Source: Fimbriimonadaceae bacterium | GTDB lineage: Bacteria > Armatimonadota > Fimbriimonadia > Fimbriimonadales > Fimbriimonadaceae | NCBI GenBank assembly: GCA_019638775.1 | Contig: JAHBTD010000001.1 | Coordinates: 1,054,001 to 1,118,000 of the forward strand | DNA length: 64,000 nucleotides | Reading direction: 5' to 3' | Shown here: piece by piece, positions 33,343-42,680 of the stretch | How the letters are laid out: each line of letters begins with the position of its first letter | Position numbering within the stretch: the first letter of the stretch is position 1 | Notes under the pieces: generated by a model | Told to the model about the DNA's origin: nothing | What the model saw: the letters and a program-made list of their open reading frames with translations, nothing else | The model's database searches: none | Position numbers and translations under genes: made by a program

Positions 33343-34341
33343 ATGCGCGCGCTCATTCTCGAAGCTCCGGGACGCTTGCTCCTCAACCATATCGACATCC
33401 CGACCCCTGGTCCGGGCGAACTCCTCATCCGCGTTCAAGCCGCGACCACTTGCGGGACCGACCTCAAAGCGTTCACCCGAGGTCATCCTCAGATTCCCAT
33501 GCCCGGCGTTTTTGGGCACGAATACAGCGGCGTTGTGGAAGAGGCAGGAGAGGGCGCACCGTTTGCGAAAGGCGATGCCGTCATGGGTGTTCACTCGGCC
33601 CCTTGTCAGACATGCTACTGGTGCTTGCGCGGACAAGAGAACCTTTGCGAGACGATCATGTCCACGAAGGTTTTGGGCTCTTACGCGGAGTATCTGCTGA
33701 TCCCTCAGCGCATTGCTCGACTAAACGTCTTTCCAAAACCCCACGATCTCACTTTTGAAAAAGCCGCGCTATTGGAGCCGCTTTCGTGTGTGGCTCAGGG
33801 GATTGAGAACCTCAGCCCTCAGAACGAGGACGAGATCCTCATCATTGGTCCGGGTTCGATTGGACTTATGTTCGTGGCGGTGCTGAGGCATCTCGGATTT
33901 GAAAATGTGACGCTTGCTGGGCGGAATAAAACAAGGCTCGAAGTTGGCGAGAAGTTTGGCGCGACGACGGTGCCGTTTGACGAGATTCCCACTCTTAAGG
34001 GTCGTGGGTTTGACACCGTGATCGAGTGTACGGGCAGCGTTGAGGTGTGGGAGAGGAGCATCAATTACGTACGTCGGGGCGGCACTTTGATGCTATTCGG
34101 CGGGTGCCCTTCAGGTACGAATGCATGTTTTGAGACACGACGGTTGCACTACGATCAAATTAACCTCGTCAGTCCGTTCCACTTCGGTACGGGTGCGGTC
34201 CGCAAAGCTCGTCGATGGCTGACCGATCCGAAGTTTGATCTCTCTCCGCTCCTTTCTGGCGAACGGGAGTTGAGCGAAGGGATGATGGTTTTCGACGATC
34301 TGAGCCGAGGCATAGGGCTGAAGTACGTTTTTCGCCCATGA
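33343..34341 (+). CDS. zinc-dependent medium-chain dehydrogenase
   Basis: A 332-residue MDR-family enzyme. The N-terminal GroES-like domain has the catalytic zinc site TTCGTDLKAF and GHEYSGVVEEAGEGA, and the structural zinc cysteines sit in CQTCYWCLRGQENLC. The Rossmann domain contains ILIIGPGSIGLMFVAVLRHL. It would oxidise an alcohol or polyol with NAD(P). ATG at 33343 gives the family start RALILEAPGRLL. A TTG at 33286 with AAGG upstream would add 19 residues that look non-conserved. First gene of an operon with a second dehydrogenase (ATGA overlap) and a cupin. Confidence 0.9.
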   Translation: MRALILEAPGRLLLNHIDIPTPGPGELLIRVQAATTCGTDLKAFTRGHPQIPMPGVFGHEYSGVVEEAGEGAPFAKGDAVMGVHSAPCQTCYWCLRGQENLCETIMSTKVLGSYAEYLLIPQRIARLNVFPKPHDLTFEKAALLEPLSCVAQGIENLSPQNEDEILIIGPGSIGLMFVAVLRHLGFENVTLAGRNKTRLEVGEKFGATTVPFDEIPTLKGRGFDTVIECTGSVEVWERSINYVRRGGTLMLFGGCPSGTNACFETRRLHYDQINLVSPFHFGTGAVRKARRWLTDPKFDLSPLLSGERELSEGMMVFDDLSRGIGLKYVFRP

Positions 34342-35294
34342 AGCTCGCGCGCTATGTCGGGAACGGACGCCTTGAGATCGTCGACGAGCCGACGCCCGAA
34401 AAAACACCCGGCGGCCTGATCGTCAGGACGGAAGCCTGTGGGCTTTGCTCGGGCGAGCTCATGGGTTGGTATATGGATCGCAAGATCCCGCACGTGATCG
34501 GACATGAAGTTGCGGGGATTGTGGAGTGGAGCGATGATCCCCGATTCCCCATCGGAGCCCGAGTTTTTCCGCACCATCATGCTCCGTGCATGGACTGCGG
34601 TCTGTGTAAGCGTGGGCAGTACGTTCATTGCCCACAGTGGAAATCGACCAAGCTCCAACCGGGGGGAATGGCTGAATATTTTCATGTTTCAAAAGAAAAC
34701 TTAAACGATACGATGATCGCAAATCAACTCCGCCCTGTCGATGCAGCATTGATCGAGCCTGTGGCCTGCGTGATGAAGGCGTTCTCCCGAGTTCCGGGCT
34801 GGGAGTCTTCAAGGGTTGCCGTGATCGGGCTAGGGGCGATGGGTTTGGGCCATATGTTAGTGGCCCATAACGCCGTCGGGTACGACATCAATCCGGCCCG
34901 GTTGGAGTGGGCGAAGAGCCTCGGGCTGGATGCGCGCAAGCCAGAGGATAAAGAGCCGGCGGACACCATCTTCGTCTGTCCTGGCAATCAATCAGCTTTG
35001 GATTTGGCGTTTGAAGTGGCAACCCCCGGGGCGAGAATCGTTTTGTTTGCGCCATTTCCCCCCGGATCACCCCCGACGGTAGACTGGGATCGTCTTTACT
35101 TCCAAGACTATTCGCTCATCACCAGCTACTCATGCGGCCCAGACGATACTCAGGCTGCCATGCAGGCCATCGCCGACGGCAAGGTCAAAGCAGAACAGAT
35201 CGTCAGCCATTTCGTCTCTCTGGATGAGTTGCCAAAGGCATATGAAGCGATGAAGCGCGGAGAAATCTTAAAGGCTATGGTGGTTTTCGATTGA
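34338..35294 (+). CDS. zinc-dependent medium-chain dehydrogenase, divergent
   Basis: A 318-residue MDR protein. TEACGLCSGELMGW and VIGHEVAGIVEWSDDPRFPI form the catalytic site, HAPCMDCGLCKRGQYVHC the structural zinc loop, and VAVIGLGAMGLGHMLVAHNA the nucleotide site. The Rossmann part is short and the overall length is below the usual 340-350. It overlaps the first dehydrogenase by 4 bases and the cupin gene by TTGA, so the three are co-translated. The two dehydrogenases share little identity, which suggests successive steps or a heteromer rather than a recent duplication. Confidence 0.88.
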   Translation: MKLARYVGNGRLEIVDEPTPEKTPGGLIVRTEACGLCSGELMGWYMDRKIPHVIGHEVAGIVEWSDDPRFPIGARVFPHHHAPCMDCGLCKRGQYVHCPQWKSTKLQPGGMAEYFHVSKENLNDTMIANQLRPVDAALIEPVACVMKAFSRVPGWESSRVAVIGLGAMGLGHMLVAHNAVGYDINPARLEWAKSLGLDARKPEDKEPADTIFVCPGNQSALDLAFEVATPGARIVLFAPFPPGSPPTVDWDRLYFQDYSLITSYSCGPDDTQAAMQAIADGKVKAEQIVSHFVSLDELPKAYEAMKRGEILKAMVVFD

Positions 35295-35722
35295 TTCACT
35301 TCGGACGAAATTGGAGCTGGCCTGGTGTCGAAGTGCAGACGTACAAAGACGAGCCTGGCACCTGGGTGGGTGTCACACGGCGAAATCTCTCCGAAGCTGC
35401 CGACGCTCAGTTTGAAGTCCGGTATTTTGAGATCGCCCCCGATGGATACACGAGCTTCGAGAAGCACGAACACGAACATTGTGTGATCGTTTTGCGCGGC
35501 ATCGGTGAGGTTCGATTAGGCGACAATTGGACTCAAGTTACCGAACAAGACGTCGTTCGCGTATCGGGTGGCGAACCCCATCAGTTTCGAAATCGAAATA
35601 GGGAACCATTCGGTATCTTATGTATTGTCAATCGTGAAAGGGACCGTCCCGTGCTGTTGGAGGACGGATCGAAGGACTCAATAGCCGTATCGGAGTCCTC
35701 GACCCATACGTCGAAGGGATAA
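35291..35722 (+). CDS. small cupin-domain protein
   Basis: A 143-residue single cupin. EIAPDGYTSFEKHEHEHCVI carries metal-ligand-like His residues in GX5HXH form, then GIGEVRLGDNWTQVTEQDVV and GGEPHQFRNRN carry the second cupin motif. It begins with TTG overlapping the stop of the dehydrogenase. Possible roles are a sugar or polyol isomerase, or a sensor of the pathway intermediate. With the two dehydrogenases it probably forms a small catabolic module whose substrate I cannot name. Confidence 0.85.
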   Translation: MIHFGRNWSWPGVEVQTYKDEPGTWVGVTRRNLSEAADAQFEVRYFEIAPDGYTSFEKHEHEHCVIVLRGIGEVRLGDNWTQVTEQDVVRVSGGEPHQFRNRNREPFGILCIVNRERDRPVLLEDGSKDSIAVSESSTHTSKG

Positions 35723-35725
35723 GAA

Positions 35726-37006
35726 ATGATCGTAACCGCCCTCGCTGCTGCACTCCTAACCAGTTCTCCATCTGCCAGTGTGCAGATCCCTCAATCACGG
35801 GTGAACTACAGCGGTGTGTATGTTTATCTAGACCGTCCGTTTAAGCGAGTCGATACAGAGCTTCCCCCCGTCGTCGAGTATCTGGTATCGACAGCCTGGA
35901 GTCAGGCAAAAGCCACAGACCAGAAGCAAGAACTCCCCAATCAGAAGGATATCGACGCCGACAAGGAGCTTGGCAAAGAGTATTCGAAAGAGGTCGAAAA
36001 GGAGGTAAAGCTCAGCAAGAACGAAGAGTACATCGCTCGCATTAAGCGGGTCTCTGAGCCGATTTTCAAGGTCGCCCAATCCACTCTCGTGAACGTGACT
36101 TGGGGCGACCAGCGGCTGAGCCCGTTCGACTACTCCATCAAGGTCGTTGAAGGTGACCAGGTTAACGCTTTCTCCATCCCCGGCGGATACCTCTACTTCT
36201 ATGAAGGACTGATCAAGTATGCCGAGAGTGACGATGAACTCGCCGGCGTTATCGGCCACGAGGTCGCTCATGCCGCTTTTCGGCACCTGGCAACGCTCTC
36301 CCGCGAACAAAGCAAATTCGATATCCTCACGCTCCCCCTGATCCTCGTCACCATCCTTTCCGGGGGCCGGGGCGGCACTCAGGGCGCTCTCACGTTGGCT
36401 CAGCTTGCCAGTCAAGCCGCCAGCAGCGGTTGGAGCCAGAAGGCAGAGCTTTCTGCCGATTATGGTTCGTTCCAGTATCTACGGCTGACGCAGTACAACC
36501 CAGTTGGGCTGCTGACTTTTATGGAGCGGCTCGCGCGGGACCAACGTGCGATGGAGGCCATCGACTGGGGCATCTACCGAAGCCACCCACCCTCTCGCGA
36601 ACGTGCTGAGAAGATCACGGGATACCTCGAAGAGGCCAAGATTCCGATCAAGCGGTCTGCCACCAGCACAACGTTTCGCGTGGTGCTCAAAGAGACGGAA
36701 GGGGGCAAGGTCGAAGGCGTTTTCAACGACACACGCCTATTCGTTCTCGGTGGAACGGACGCCCAAGCCCGCGCTAAAGAGGTAGCGGTAAGGCTCAACG
36801 ATTTCTTCGACCAAGTGCCAGAGCTCTATGAGGTTTCCCTTGATGAAGCCGGAGCAATCACCTCGCGCAGAAAGCAGTTGCTCCAACTGGGACGTGAAGA
36901 TGCAGAGGCTATGGGAACGAGCCTGAGCGCGGCCCGTGACGAATCGCTTCGGGCGATCAAACGCGCGCTATTCTTCTATGCGTATCGCATTTGGGATGCC
37001 CGCTAG
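35726..37006 (+). CDS. M48-family metalloprotease (periplasmic)
   Basis: A 426-residue protein with a short signal-like N-terminus (MIVTALAAALLTSSPSASVQ). The zinc site is GVIGHEVAHAAFRH (His178, Glu179, His182), with the third ligand Glu241 in AELSADYGSFQYL. NAFSIPGGYLYFYEGLIKYA just before HEVAH is typical of the BepA/Oma1-like soluble M48 group. The insert before it is charged (about residues 60-105). E. coli BepA, in this group, degrades or assists folding of outer membrane proteins; a similar role is an inference. AAGGGATAAGAA precedes the ATG. It ends overlapping the convergent next gene by 4 bases. Confidence 0.9.
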   Translation: MIVTALAAALLTSSPSASVQIPQSRVNYSGVYVYLDRPFKRVDTELPPVVEYLVSTAWSQAKATDQKQELPNQKDIDADKELGKEYSKEVEKEVKLSKNEEYIARIKRVSEPIFKVAQSTLVNVTWGDQRLSPFDYSIKVVEGDQVNAFSIPGGYLYFYEGLIKYAESDDELAGVIGHEVAHAAFRHLATLSREQSKFDILTLPLILVTILSGGRGGTQGALTLAQLASQAASSGWSQKAELSADYGSFQYLRLTQYNPVGLLTFMERLARDQRAMEAIDWGIYRSHPPSRERAEKITGYLEEAKIPIKRSATSTTFRVVLKETEGGKVEGVFNDTRLFVLGGTDAQARAKEVAVRLNDFFDQVPELYEVSLDEAGAITSRRKQLLQLGREDAEAMGTSLSAARDESLRAIKRALFFYAYRIWDAR

Positions 37007-37695
37007 CGAACGATCTCCTTAGAGATATCAAAAATCTTGTCGTCCACGACGGGGTCAATCTCAAGCTCAGTCACTTTGATATCGTAGCGGGCGGTCTTGC
37101 GCTCCAAATCCCATACTTCGCAACGCCAAATGTAGAAGGTTTTGGGGTCGATGAAATAGCGAACGAAGACGTCTTGCCCAAAGGCCGTCTCCTCCAGTAC
37201 CGTCCACTCCTTGCCGTTCCAAGCCTCATTCTCAAGGATGACGAACTTGCTCTTCTCCATGTTCGCACCGGCCTTGGTGGAGAGCTGTCTGTCTGAATCC
37301 CAAAACGAGAGACACTCAAGGTTGATCGGCCAACCCTTGCCGATCTCATCTGGCTTGATGGTGCCCTTTCGTGTGCCTTCTGGGCCGGTGCTCTTGAGCG
37401 TCTTCCCGTCGGTAACCCAATAAATGTCTTTCCCTTCTTGTCCAGGGAACTGTGTCACCTTGCAATACACCTTATATGGTCTTTTGAAGGTGAGGTCAAA
37501 GTGCATGGTTTGCGGGGACTTTGCGGCTTCCATCAACAGCGTCGCTTGCGTTTTGATGTGAATCGTCTGCGGCTTTTGATAAGCTGCGCGCATGTCGGAC
37601 AGAAGCTGCTCAGCCTGTGAGTTCTGAGCCCAAACAGTGCTGGCTATCGCCATCACCATTGTTGCGATGGCGAACTTGTAATTCATAACCCGCAT
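37003..37695 (-). CDS. secreted LolA-like/DUF2092-type protein
   Basis: A 230-residue protein. The signal peptide is MNYKFAIATMVMAIASTVWA, preceded by MRV. The domain looks like a LolA-type half-barrel: AEQLLSDMRAAYQKPQTIHI, MHFDLTFKRPYKVYCKVTQF, IYWVTDGKTLKSTGPEG and VFVRYFIDPKTFYIWRCEVW, ending KIFDISKEIV. LolA/LolB-like proteins carry lipoproteins or lipids across the periplasm, but many relatives are uncharacterised. The start at 37695 is preferred because AGAGG lies seven bases upstream. No lipobox. Confidence 0.8.
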   Translation of the reverse strand: MRVMNYKFAIATMVMAIASTVWAQNSQAEQLLSDMRAAYQKPQTIHIKTQATLLMEAAKSPQTMHFDLTFKRPYKVYCKVTQFPGQEGKDIYWVTDGKTLKSTGPEGTRKGTIKPDEIGKGWPINLECLSFWDSDRQLSTKAGANMEKSKFVILENEAWNGKEWTVLEETAFGQDVFVRYFIDPKTFYIWRCEVWDLERKTARYDIKVTELEIDPVVDDKIFDISKEIVR

Positions 37696-37745
37696 TACGA
37701 ACCTCTGGAAAGAGTCAGTTCCTACAATGAAACTTCGACAGATTG

Positions 37746-38627
37746 TTAGCTCGAACTCGGCAATTCCGGCTCGCCGGGCTCTTCCGCTGCACTTGTTGAG
37801 CGCAGCTTGCACAGCTTATCCTCAAAAACAGCAAGCGGCCTCCCTTCGAGGCCATGTTCTTTCCCTTCGAGCATCTTTGCTAGGGCCACGCATTCTCCAC
37901 GGCTAAATCGCACCGAGCCAAGCTTATGCTCTTCAAACGCCTCGTAAGCGATCGGGGAAACTGCTTTCGCACACGTCGCCATCGCCTCGGCAAAGACCCG
38001 GATTTCGTACTGCGCGTGAGCATCCATTCGAAGAGCCAAAAAGTGAAAGAGGTTGTGGAGGTCGATCTGCCAATACCACTCCGTGTACAACGAGATCGGA
38101 AGGTTCATCCGAGCAAGCTCCCGAGCGACCCCTTTCTCGATCATCTCTTCGTAGTGCCCGTAAACTTCTTTCTGCTCTTGCTCAAGACGGTCGATGAGCG
38201 CCATCGCCTCCGGCAAAGGCAGCGTATCGGTCGAGCTTCCCTGCTTGTTGTCGGCGCTCTGCAACTGGATTCGCGAGGCATCAGGCACATAAAACTCATC
38301 GCGCATGACGCTGTAGCGGCCAGAGATTTCGTTCAACCTTGCTGTTCGATGGCGCACCCACTGACGCGCCACAAAGATCGGCATCTTGGTGTGGAAGGAG
38401 AGTTGAACTTGCTCAAAAGGCGATGTGTGCTCGTTGCGGAGAAGGTAATGAATCAGGGCCCGGTCTTGGCGAAAAGATTTTGTTCCAGAGCCATAGCTCA
38501 CCCGGGCGGCTTGGACGATGCGCTGATCTCCCCCGAGGTAGTCCACAAGCCGAACAAACCCCTTATCGAGAACCTTGATTTCCTGATCGAGAAGCGCCTC
38601 GGCCTCTTCCACGATGATGCGAGCCAT
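37746..38627 (-). CDS. thyX: flavin-dependent thymidylate synthase ThyX
   Basis: A 293-residue ThyX. The signature RHRX7S is present as RHRTARLNEIS (Arg92-Ser102). FEQVQLSFHTKMPIFVARQW precedes it. The C-terminal helices (LFHFLALRMDAHAQYEIRVF) hold the FAD and dUMP-binding Arg. It makes dTMP from dUMP using methylene-THF and NAD(P)H. It is longer than many ThyX (about 220-260) because of a ~40-residue C-terminal extension rich in Glu and Ser. No thyA is seen in this window. Confidence 0.95.
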   Translation of the reverse strand: MARIIVEEAEALLDQEIKVLDKGFVRLVDYLGGDQRIVQAARVSYGSGTKSFRQDRALIHYLLRNEHTSPFEQVQLSFHTKMPIFVARQWVRHRTARLNEISGRYSVMRDEFYVPDASRIQLQSADNKQGSSTDTLPLPEAMALIDRLEQEQKEVYGHYEEMIEKGVARELARMNLPISLYTEWYWQIDLHNLFHFLALRMDAHAQYEIRVFAEAMATCAKAVSPIAYEAFEEHKLGSVRFSRGECVALAKMLEGKEHGLEGRPLAVFEDKLCKLRSTSAAEEPGEPELPSSS

Positions 38628-38689
38628 TGAGGAATTCTGGCACGGTTGGGCGGGGTTTGGCTGTCGCTACGCGATCAAAGTAGCTCGGA

Positions 38690-38849
38690 GTTGGCGGATA
38701 GCGATGAGTGATGAATGGGAAAACCAAGGTCATGGACAGCCGTTTTGGATCACACGCTGCGGATAGCCGATCACTCGATGGTCTGGGCTATGAATTGAAG
38801 GCCGATTTCCGATCTCTGATGGCTGATCACCGATAGCGGACAGCTCTTC
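38690..38849. repeat. heptamer-derived intergenic region
   Basis: Degenerate GCGATGA/GTGATGA units near 38700 and GGATAGCCGATCACT near 38761 are followed by seven clear heptamers at 38801-38849: GCCGATT, TCCGATC, TCTGATG, GCTGATC, ACCGATA, GCGGACA, GCTCTTC. The array ends against the stop codon of the next gene. Confidence 0.7.
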
Positions 38850-39230
38850 TCACACCCAAGTTGTCGCGCGGCGAAAGATCTTCGGGGTGACCGGGCGCTG
38901 AAGCCGGGCAAAAACAAAATCGGGCCAACCGACGATAAAGTCCAGCTCATAGTCCTCCGGTGGGGCGATCAACACAAGAGGCACATCTTTTGCAGATTCA
39001 TGGGCCATTTTGGCTTCGGCAAACCGCTCATACCCTGCGACTTTGTGCGGTTCGTCAAGGGTGGACAATTGATCGACAAAAATCATGTCCGCTTCGTGGC
39101 AAGCGTCGAGCGCCTTCTGCCAATCCGAGAATGTTTTCAACTCGTCGGAGGGGTGGAAGCCCTCCTTGGCAGCATCAACGAGCTCTTGTTCTGCGGTTAG
39201 AAGGATAAATTTCATTGGCCCCAAGCTCAT
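38850..39230 (-). CDS. small receiver-like protein of unknown function
   Basis: A 126-residue protein. MKFILLTAEQELVDAAKEGF and DWQKALDACHEADMIFVDQL resemble the beta1-alpha1 and beta3 parts of a response-regulator receiver fold. VPLVLIAPPEDYELDFIVGW follows. A typical phosphoacceptor block (DxxMP) is not present, so it may be a pseudo-receiver. Start at ATG 39230; an internal ATG at 39215 (MKFILL) is equally possible. It is encoded alone between the repeat region and the amidotransferase gene. Confidence 0.65.
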   Translation of the reverse strand: MSLGPMKFILLTAEQELVDAAKEGFHPSDELKTFSDWQKALDACHEADMIFVDQLSTLDEPHKVAGYERFAEAKMAHESAKDVPLVLIAPPEDYELDFIVGWPDFVFARLQRPVTPKIFRRATTWV

Positions 39231-39363
39231 TATGTAACGCTCTCAACTCGTTCTTGTGAATTTGCGCCTACCGATTTCTCACACTTTTCTTGACTTGTCG
39301 CGCGGTGAAGAATTGTCGAGAAAATCACCGCAGCGACCCAATATCGTGGTGGCACTGAGCAGA

Positions 39364-39969
39364 TTAGACTTGGGCAGCGTGGACCATGTTCACAAAGTTG
39401 TGTACGATTTTTTCGCCTTGCTCGGTGAGAATCGATTCCGGGTGAAACTGAACGCCTTCAACAGGAAGCGTTCGGTGTCTTAATCCCATCACCTCATCGT
39501 CGTCTTCGCTCCAACCCGTGATGTCGAAACCATCGGGCACGGTCTCTCTCGTCACGACCAAGGAGTGGTACCGCACCGCCCGAAACGGATTGGGCATATT
39601 CGCAAACAGCCCCTTGCCGTCGTGTCTCACCTGTGAGGTCTTCCCGTGCATGATCTTCCCTGCTTGCTGAACAACGCTCCCGGAAACAAGTCCGATCGCT
39701 TGGTGCCCAAGGCAAACGCCAAAGATGGGCACCCCGTGGAATGGGCCAGCCTCCGCTTTGAGGGCTTCTGCGACAACGTTTAGACAAACCCCCGACTGCT
39801 CAGGCGTACACGGTCCGGGGGAGAGCATGATCCCTGCCGGCTTAAGCGCAATGATCTGTCTGATGTCGATCTGGTCGTTACGGTGGACGGCAACCTCAAC
39901 CCCGATCTTGCCGAGCTCTTGCACAAGGTTGTAGGTGAAGCTGTCGTAGTTGTCGATCACCAGGATCAT
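39364..39969 (-). CDS. trpG: anthranilate/aminodeoxychorismate synthase glutamine amidotransferase subunit
   Basis: A 201-residue class I amidotransferase. MILVIDNYDSFTYNLVQELG is the family start. The nucleophile Cys lies in FGVCLGHQAIGL, and the His-Glu pair is in VQFHPESILTEQG. LSPGPCTPEQSG forms the oxyanion-site loop. It supplies ammonia to the chorismate-binding subunit (TrpE or PabB), which is not adjacent, so the choice between tryptophan and folate synthesis is open; in many bacteria one subunit serves both. The ATG at 39969 is chosen; a longer upstream reading adds a non-conserved leader. Confidence 0.93.
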   Translation of the reverse strand: MILVIDNYDSFTYNLVQELGKIGVEVAVHRNDQIDIRQIIALKPAGIMLSPGPCTPEQSGVCLNVVAEALKAEAGPFHGVPIFGVCLGHQAIGLVSGSVVQQAGKIMHGKTSQVRHDGKGLFANMPNPFRAVRYHSLVVTRETVPDGFDITGWSEDDDEVMGLRHRTLPVEGVQFHPESILTEQGEKIVHNFVNMVHAAQV

Positions 39970-40076
39970 GGTGTGATGATACTTTGATGGGAGCAAGGGC
40001 AGGGGGCAACAGACCGTGCTGAGATTGGATTCATCCCACAGTATGGGACACCCTCCCAATCCGGCACAATATCCTC

Positions 40077-40685
40077 ATGCCCAAACGCGCCGAGCAGCCA
40101 ACGATTGACGATGTTTACTTCAGCGCAGTGCTCGCCAAACCCGTCCACCCGATCTACCATACGCTGGAGCCCTTTCTGCCAAAGCAGGGGCTTGCGTTGG
40201 AACTGGGCTGCGGAGTGGGAAATGGCGCACTTTGGCTCGCCGACAAGGGCCTCAACGTCATCGCTATCGACGCCTCAGCAGAGGCTGTGGATATCCTCAA
40301 GGGCCGATTACAAGACCGCACAAACATCACCGTGAAGACTGCCACGATGGAGAAGATGCCCTTCCCGAAGGCCGATGTCGTGGTTGCCGCTTTTTGTCTT
40401 TTCATGCTGAGCCCAGAGGACTTCGCGAAGGTTTGGCGCAAGATCAAACGTGCCCTTAAACCGGGAGGGATTTTCATGGGCGAGCTGCTTGGCCCGAACG
40501 ACGAGTGGGCGTCGAACAGTCTCACCCACTCTCGCCAAGAAGTGAGCCGTCTTTTACGTGGGATGGAGAGGATCCATTTTGAAGAAGTGGAACGCGACGG
40601 CAAGACGGTGCAAGGGGATTTGAAGCACTGGCACGTGTTTCATCTGATCGCCCGCAAGCCAGCAAAGCAGGAATCTAACCGCTAA
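40077..40685 (+). CDS. class I SAM-dependent methyltransferase
   Basis: A 202-residue methyltransferase. Motif I is ALELGCGVGNGALWLADKG, followed by VIAIDASAEAVDILKGRL. Post-motif blocks are KADVVVAAFCLFMLSPEDF and RALKPGGIFMGELLGPNDEW. It resembles TehB/UbiE-like small-molecule methyltransferases; the substrate is unknown. It is divergent from the amidotransferase gene and 21 bases upstream of the DUF6785 gene, so it probably opens the operon 40077-44959. Confidence 0.9.
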   Translation: MPKRAEQPTIDDVYFSAVLAKPVHPIYHTLEPFLPKQGLALELGCGVGNGALWLADKGLNVIAIDASAEAVDILKGRLQDRTNITVKTATMEKMPFPKADVVVAAFCLFMLSPEDFAKVWRKIKRALKPGGIFMGELLGPNDEWASNSLTHSRQEVSRLLRGMERIHFEEVERDGKTVQGDLKHWHVFHLIARKPAKQESNR

Positions 40686-40706
40686 TGGCGAACTGAGAAT
40701 CGCCCG

Positions 40707-42680
40707 ATGGCCGCACTGCCAAATCCCCCACCTGAAAGCGCCACCGCCCCTACTGAGACTCAAACCCTCGTCGGCGGCAGGTTTCGTGCTGTCTGGCTGG
40801 CCATCCTGTGGTGCATCCCGGTCTGCTACGCCTGTGTAAACCAAGAGGTTTCGCACATCTTCTCGCTGCTAACGGCCCCAATCAGCGTGCTTATGGTGAT
40901 GGTTTTGGCGAACCTGGGGTTGCGGCGATTTGCGCCAAAGCAGGTCTTCACCACTGCCGATCTCGTGATTATCTATTCGGTTGTCGCGGTGGCAGGAGCG
41001 GTCAGTGCGGAATGGATCAAGACCTTTCATGCGCTCACGCATGCTTATCCGCTCGCGGCAGAGACGAACCCAACGGTCAAGAACATCATCATGCCCAACA
41101 TGCCGGACTGGCTGGCGGTCAAAGACCTTGCCAAAGTCCAGGACATGAGCGGGGGTGGGCGAGACCTTGCCTACACAAACAGCAAGGTGGGCGTCTACTG
41201 GCTGACCTATGTGGCTTGGGGAGCGATCTTCTTAAGCGCCTGCATGGCGATGCTCTGTCTGAATAGCCTCATGCGCGGCATGTGGACGAAGGAGGAGCGC
41301 CTCACCTTCCCCCTGATCCAGCTTCCCGTGGCAATGTCGGAAAACAACGGCGCCGGAGCGATGTGGCGAAGCAAATATATGTGGATGGCGTTCGGCATCA
41401 TGTTCGCCATCGACATGCTCAATGGGCTGAACTTTCTCTACCCAAGCCTCCCGAACGTCCCCACCAAAGACATCGTCAACATCCGCGATCTATTCACCGA
41501 TCCCCCGCTGAGCAACATGGGGTCGATGCCCCTCGCCATCTATCCGTTCATGGCGGCAATTGGGCTCCTGATGCCCAGCGATCTGCTCTTTAGCATCATC
41601 TTTTTCTACTTTCTGCGAAAGATCACGCACGTCGTACTTGCCGCCAACGGCATCCCTCAAGACACCTTTTCGGGAACCTATATCGCGCCCGGACCGCCCT
41701 ACTTCGACGAGCAATCGTGGGGAGGTGTCATTGCGCTGTTTATCTCAGCCATCTGGATGGCTCGGAGCTATCTCAAGCGGGTGTGGAGCGACATCAAAAC
41801 CGGAGCTTCAAGCGAGGACGACGGAGTACGTCACCGTTGGGCCTTCACGGGGCTGATCGTGGCTTTTAGCTTCATCGTTGTCGTTGGCACACTAGGCGAC
41901 CTGCCCCCTTGGTACACCGCCATCTACTTTGCCCTCTTCCTCGCGTTCAGCACCGTCGTTACGCGAATCCGAGCAGCCTTGGGCCCACCTACGCATGAAT
42001 TTGCGTTCTTCGGGCCAAACAGCATCATGGGCCGGTTCCTTGGGACGAGTTGGCTATCGGACAAGAATATCGTTTGGCTAAACAACGTGTTCATCTTCAT
42101 GAACCGCATCCACCGAACTCATGTGATGCCGTATCAGCTCGAATCGATGAAGATGGGGCAGCTCGCCAACATACGCCAGCGCAAGATGTTTTGGTATGTC
42201 ACCGCAGCGATGGTTGTCTCCTTCTTCCTGGCGATGCACCTCTATACTGCGCTCGTTTATCGCACAGGCGGGCATCAGCGCTGGACAGACGCCTACACCT
42301 ACACCCAGAACATGGTGAACGGGCGAAAGGGCCCCGATCTGCTTGGGATTGCAATGACATTCCTGGGTTTTGCGATTGTCGTGGGGCTCGACGCCGTTCG
42401 GTTCAGATTCCCAGCATTCCCCCTCCATCCTGTTGGGTACGTCCTGTCTATGAACTTCGGAGTGGACTACTATTGGTTTGGGCTGATGATCGCTTTGCTC
42501 GTGAAGAACTTCGTGCAGCGCTATTACGGCCTTCGTGGATATGACAAGCTGCGCAACGTTGCCTTGGGCATCCTTCTCGGTGAATATGCGGCGGAAACGA
42601 TCTGGATGACAATGGCCTTGATTACCAAACAGAGTTCCTATACGATCAGCTTCAATGAACGCGCCCTGGGGGCTCAATGA
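40707..42680 (+). CDS. multi-pass membrane protein, DUF6785/DUF6784 family
   Basis: A 657-residue membrane protein with about 12-14 hydrophobic segments. A Pro/Thr-rich cytoplasmic start leads to FRAVWLAILWCIPVCYACVN and FTTADLVIIYSVVAVAGAVS. KEERLTFPLIQLPVAMSENN is a conserved cytoplasmic block. The family resembles oligopeptide-transporter-like proteins and is common in Planctomycetota and Armatimonadota, but no function has been shown to my knowledge. It overlaps the CPBP protease gene by 4 bases. Confidence 0.82.
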   Translation: MAALPNPPPESATAPTETQTLVGGRFRAVWLAILWCIPVCYACVNQEVSHIFSLLTAPISVLMVMVLANLGLRRFAPKQVFTTADLVIIYSVVAVAGAVSAEWIKTFHALTHAYPLAAETNPTVKNIIMPNMPDWLAVKDLAKVQDMSGGGRDLAYTNSKVGVYWLTYVAWGAIFLSACMAMLCLNSLMRGMWTKEERLTFPLIQLPVAMSENNGAGAMWRSKYMWMAFGIMFAIDMLNGLNFLYPSLPNVPTKDIVNIRDLFTDPPLSNMGSMPLAIYPFMAAIGLLMPSDLLFSIIFFYFLRKITHVVLAANGIPQDTFSGTYIAPGPPYFDEQSWGGVIALFISAIWMARSYLKRVWSDIKTGASSEDDGVRHRWAFTGLIVAFSFIVVVGTLGDLPPWYTAIYFALFLAFSTVVTRIRAALGPPTHEFAFFGPNSIMGRFLGTSWLSDKNIVWLNNVFIFMNRIHRTHVMPYQLESMKMGQLANIRQRKMFWYVTAAMVVSFFLAMHLYTALVYRTGGHQRWTDAYTYTQNMVNGRKGPDLLGIAMTFLGFAIVVGLDAVRFRFPAFPLHPVGYVLSMNFGVDYYWFGLMIALLVKNFVQRYYGLRGYDKLRNVALGILLGEYAAETIWMTMALITKQSSYTISFNERALGAQ

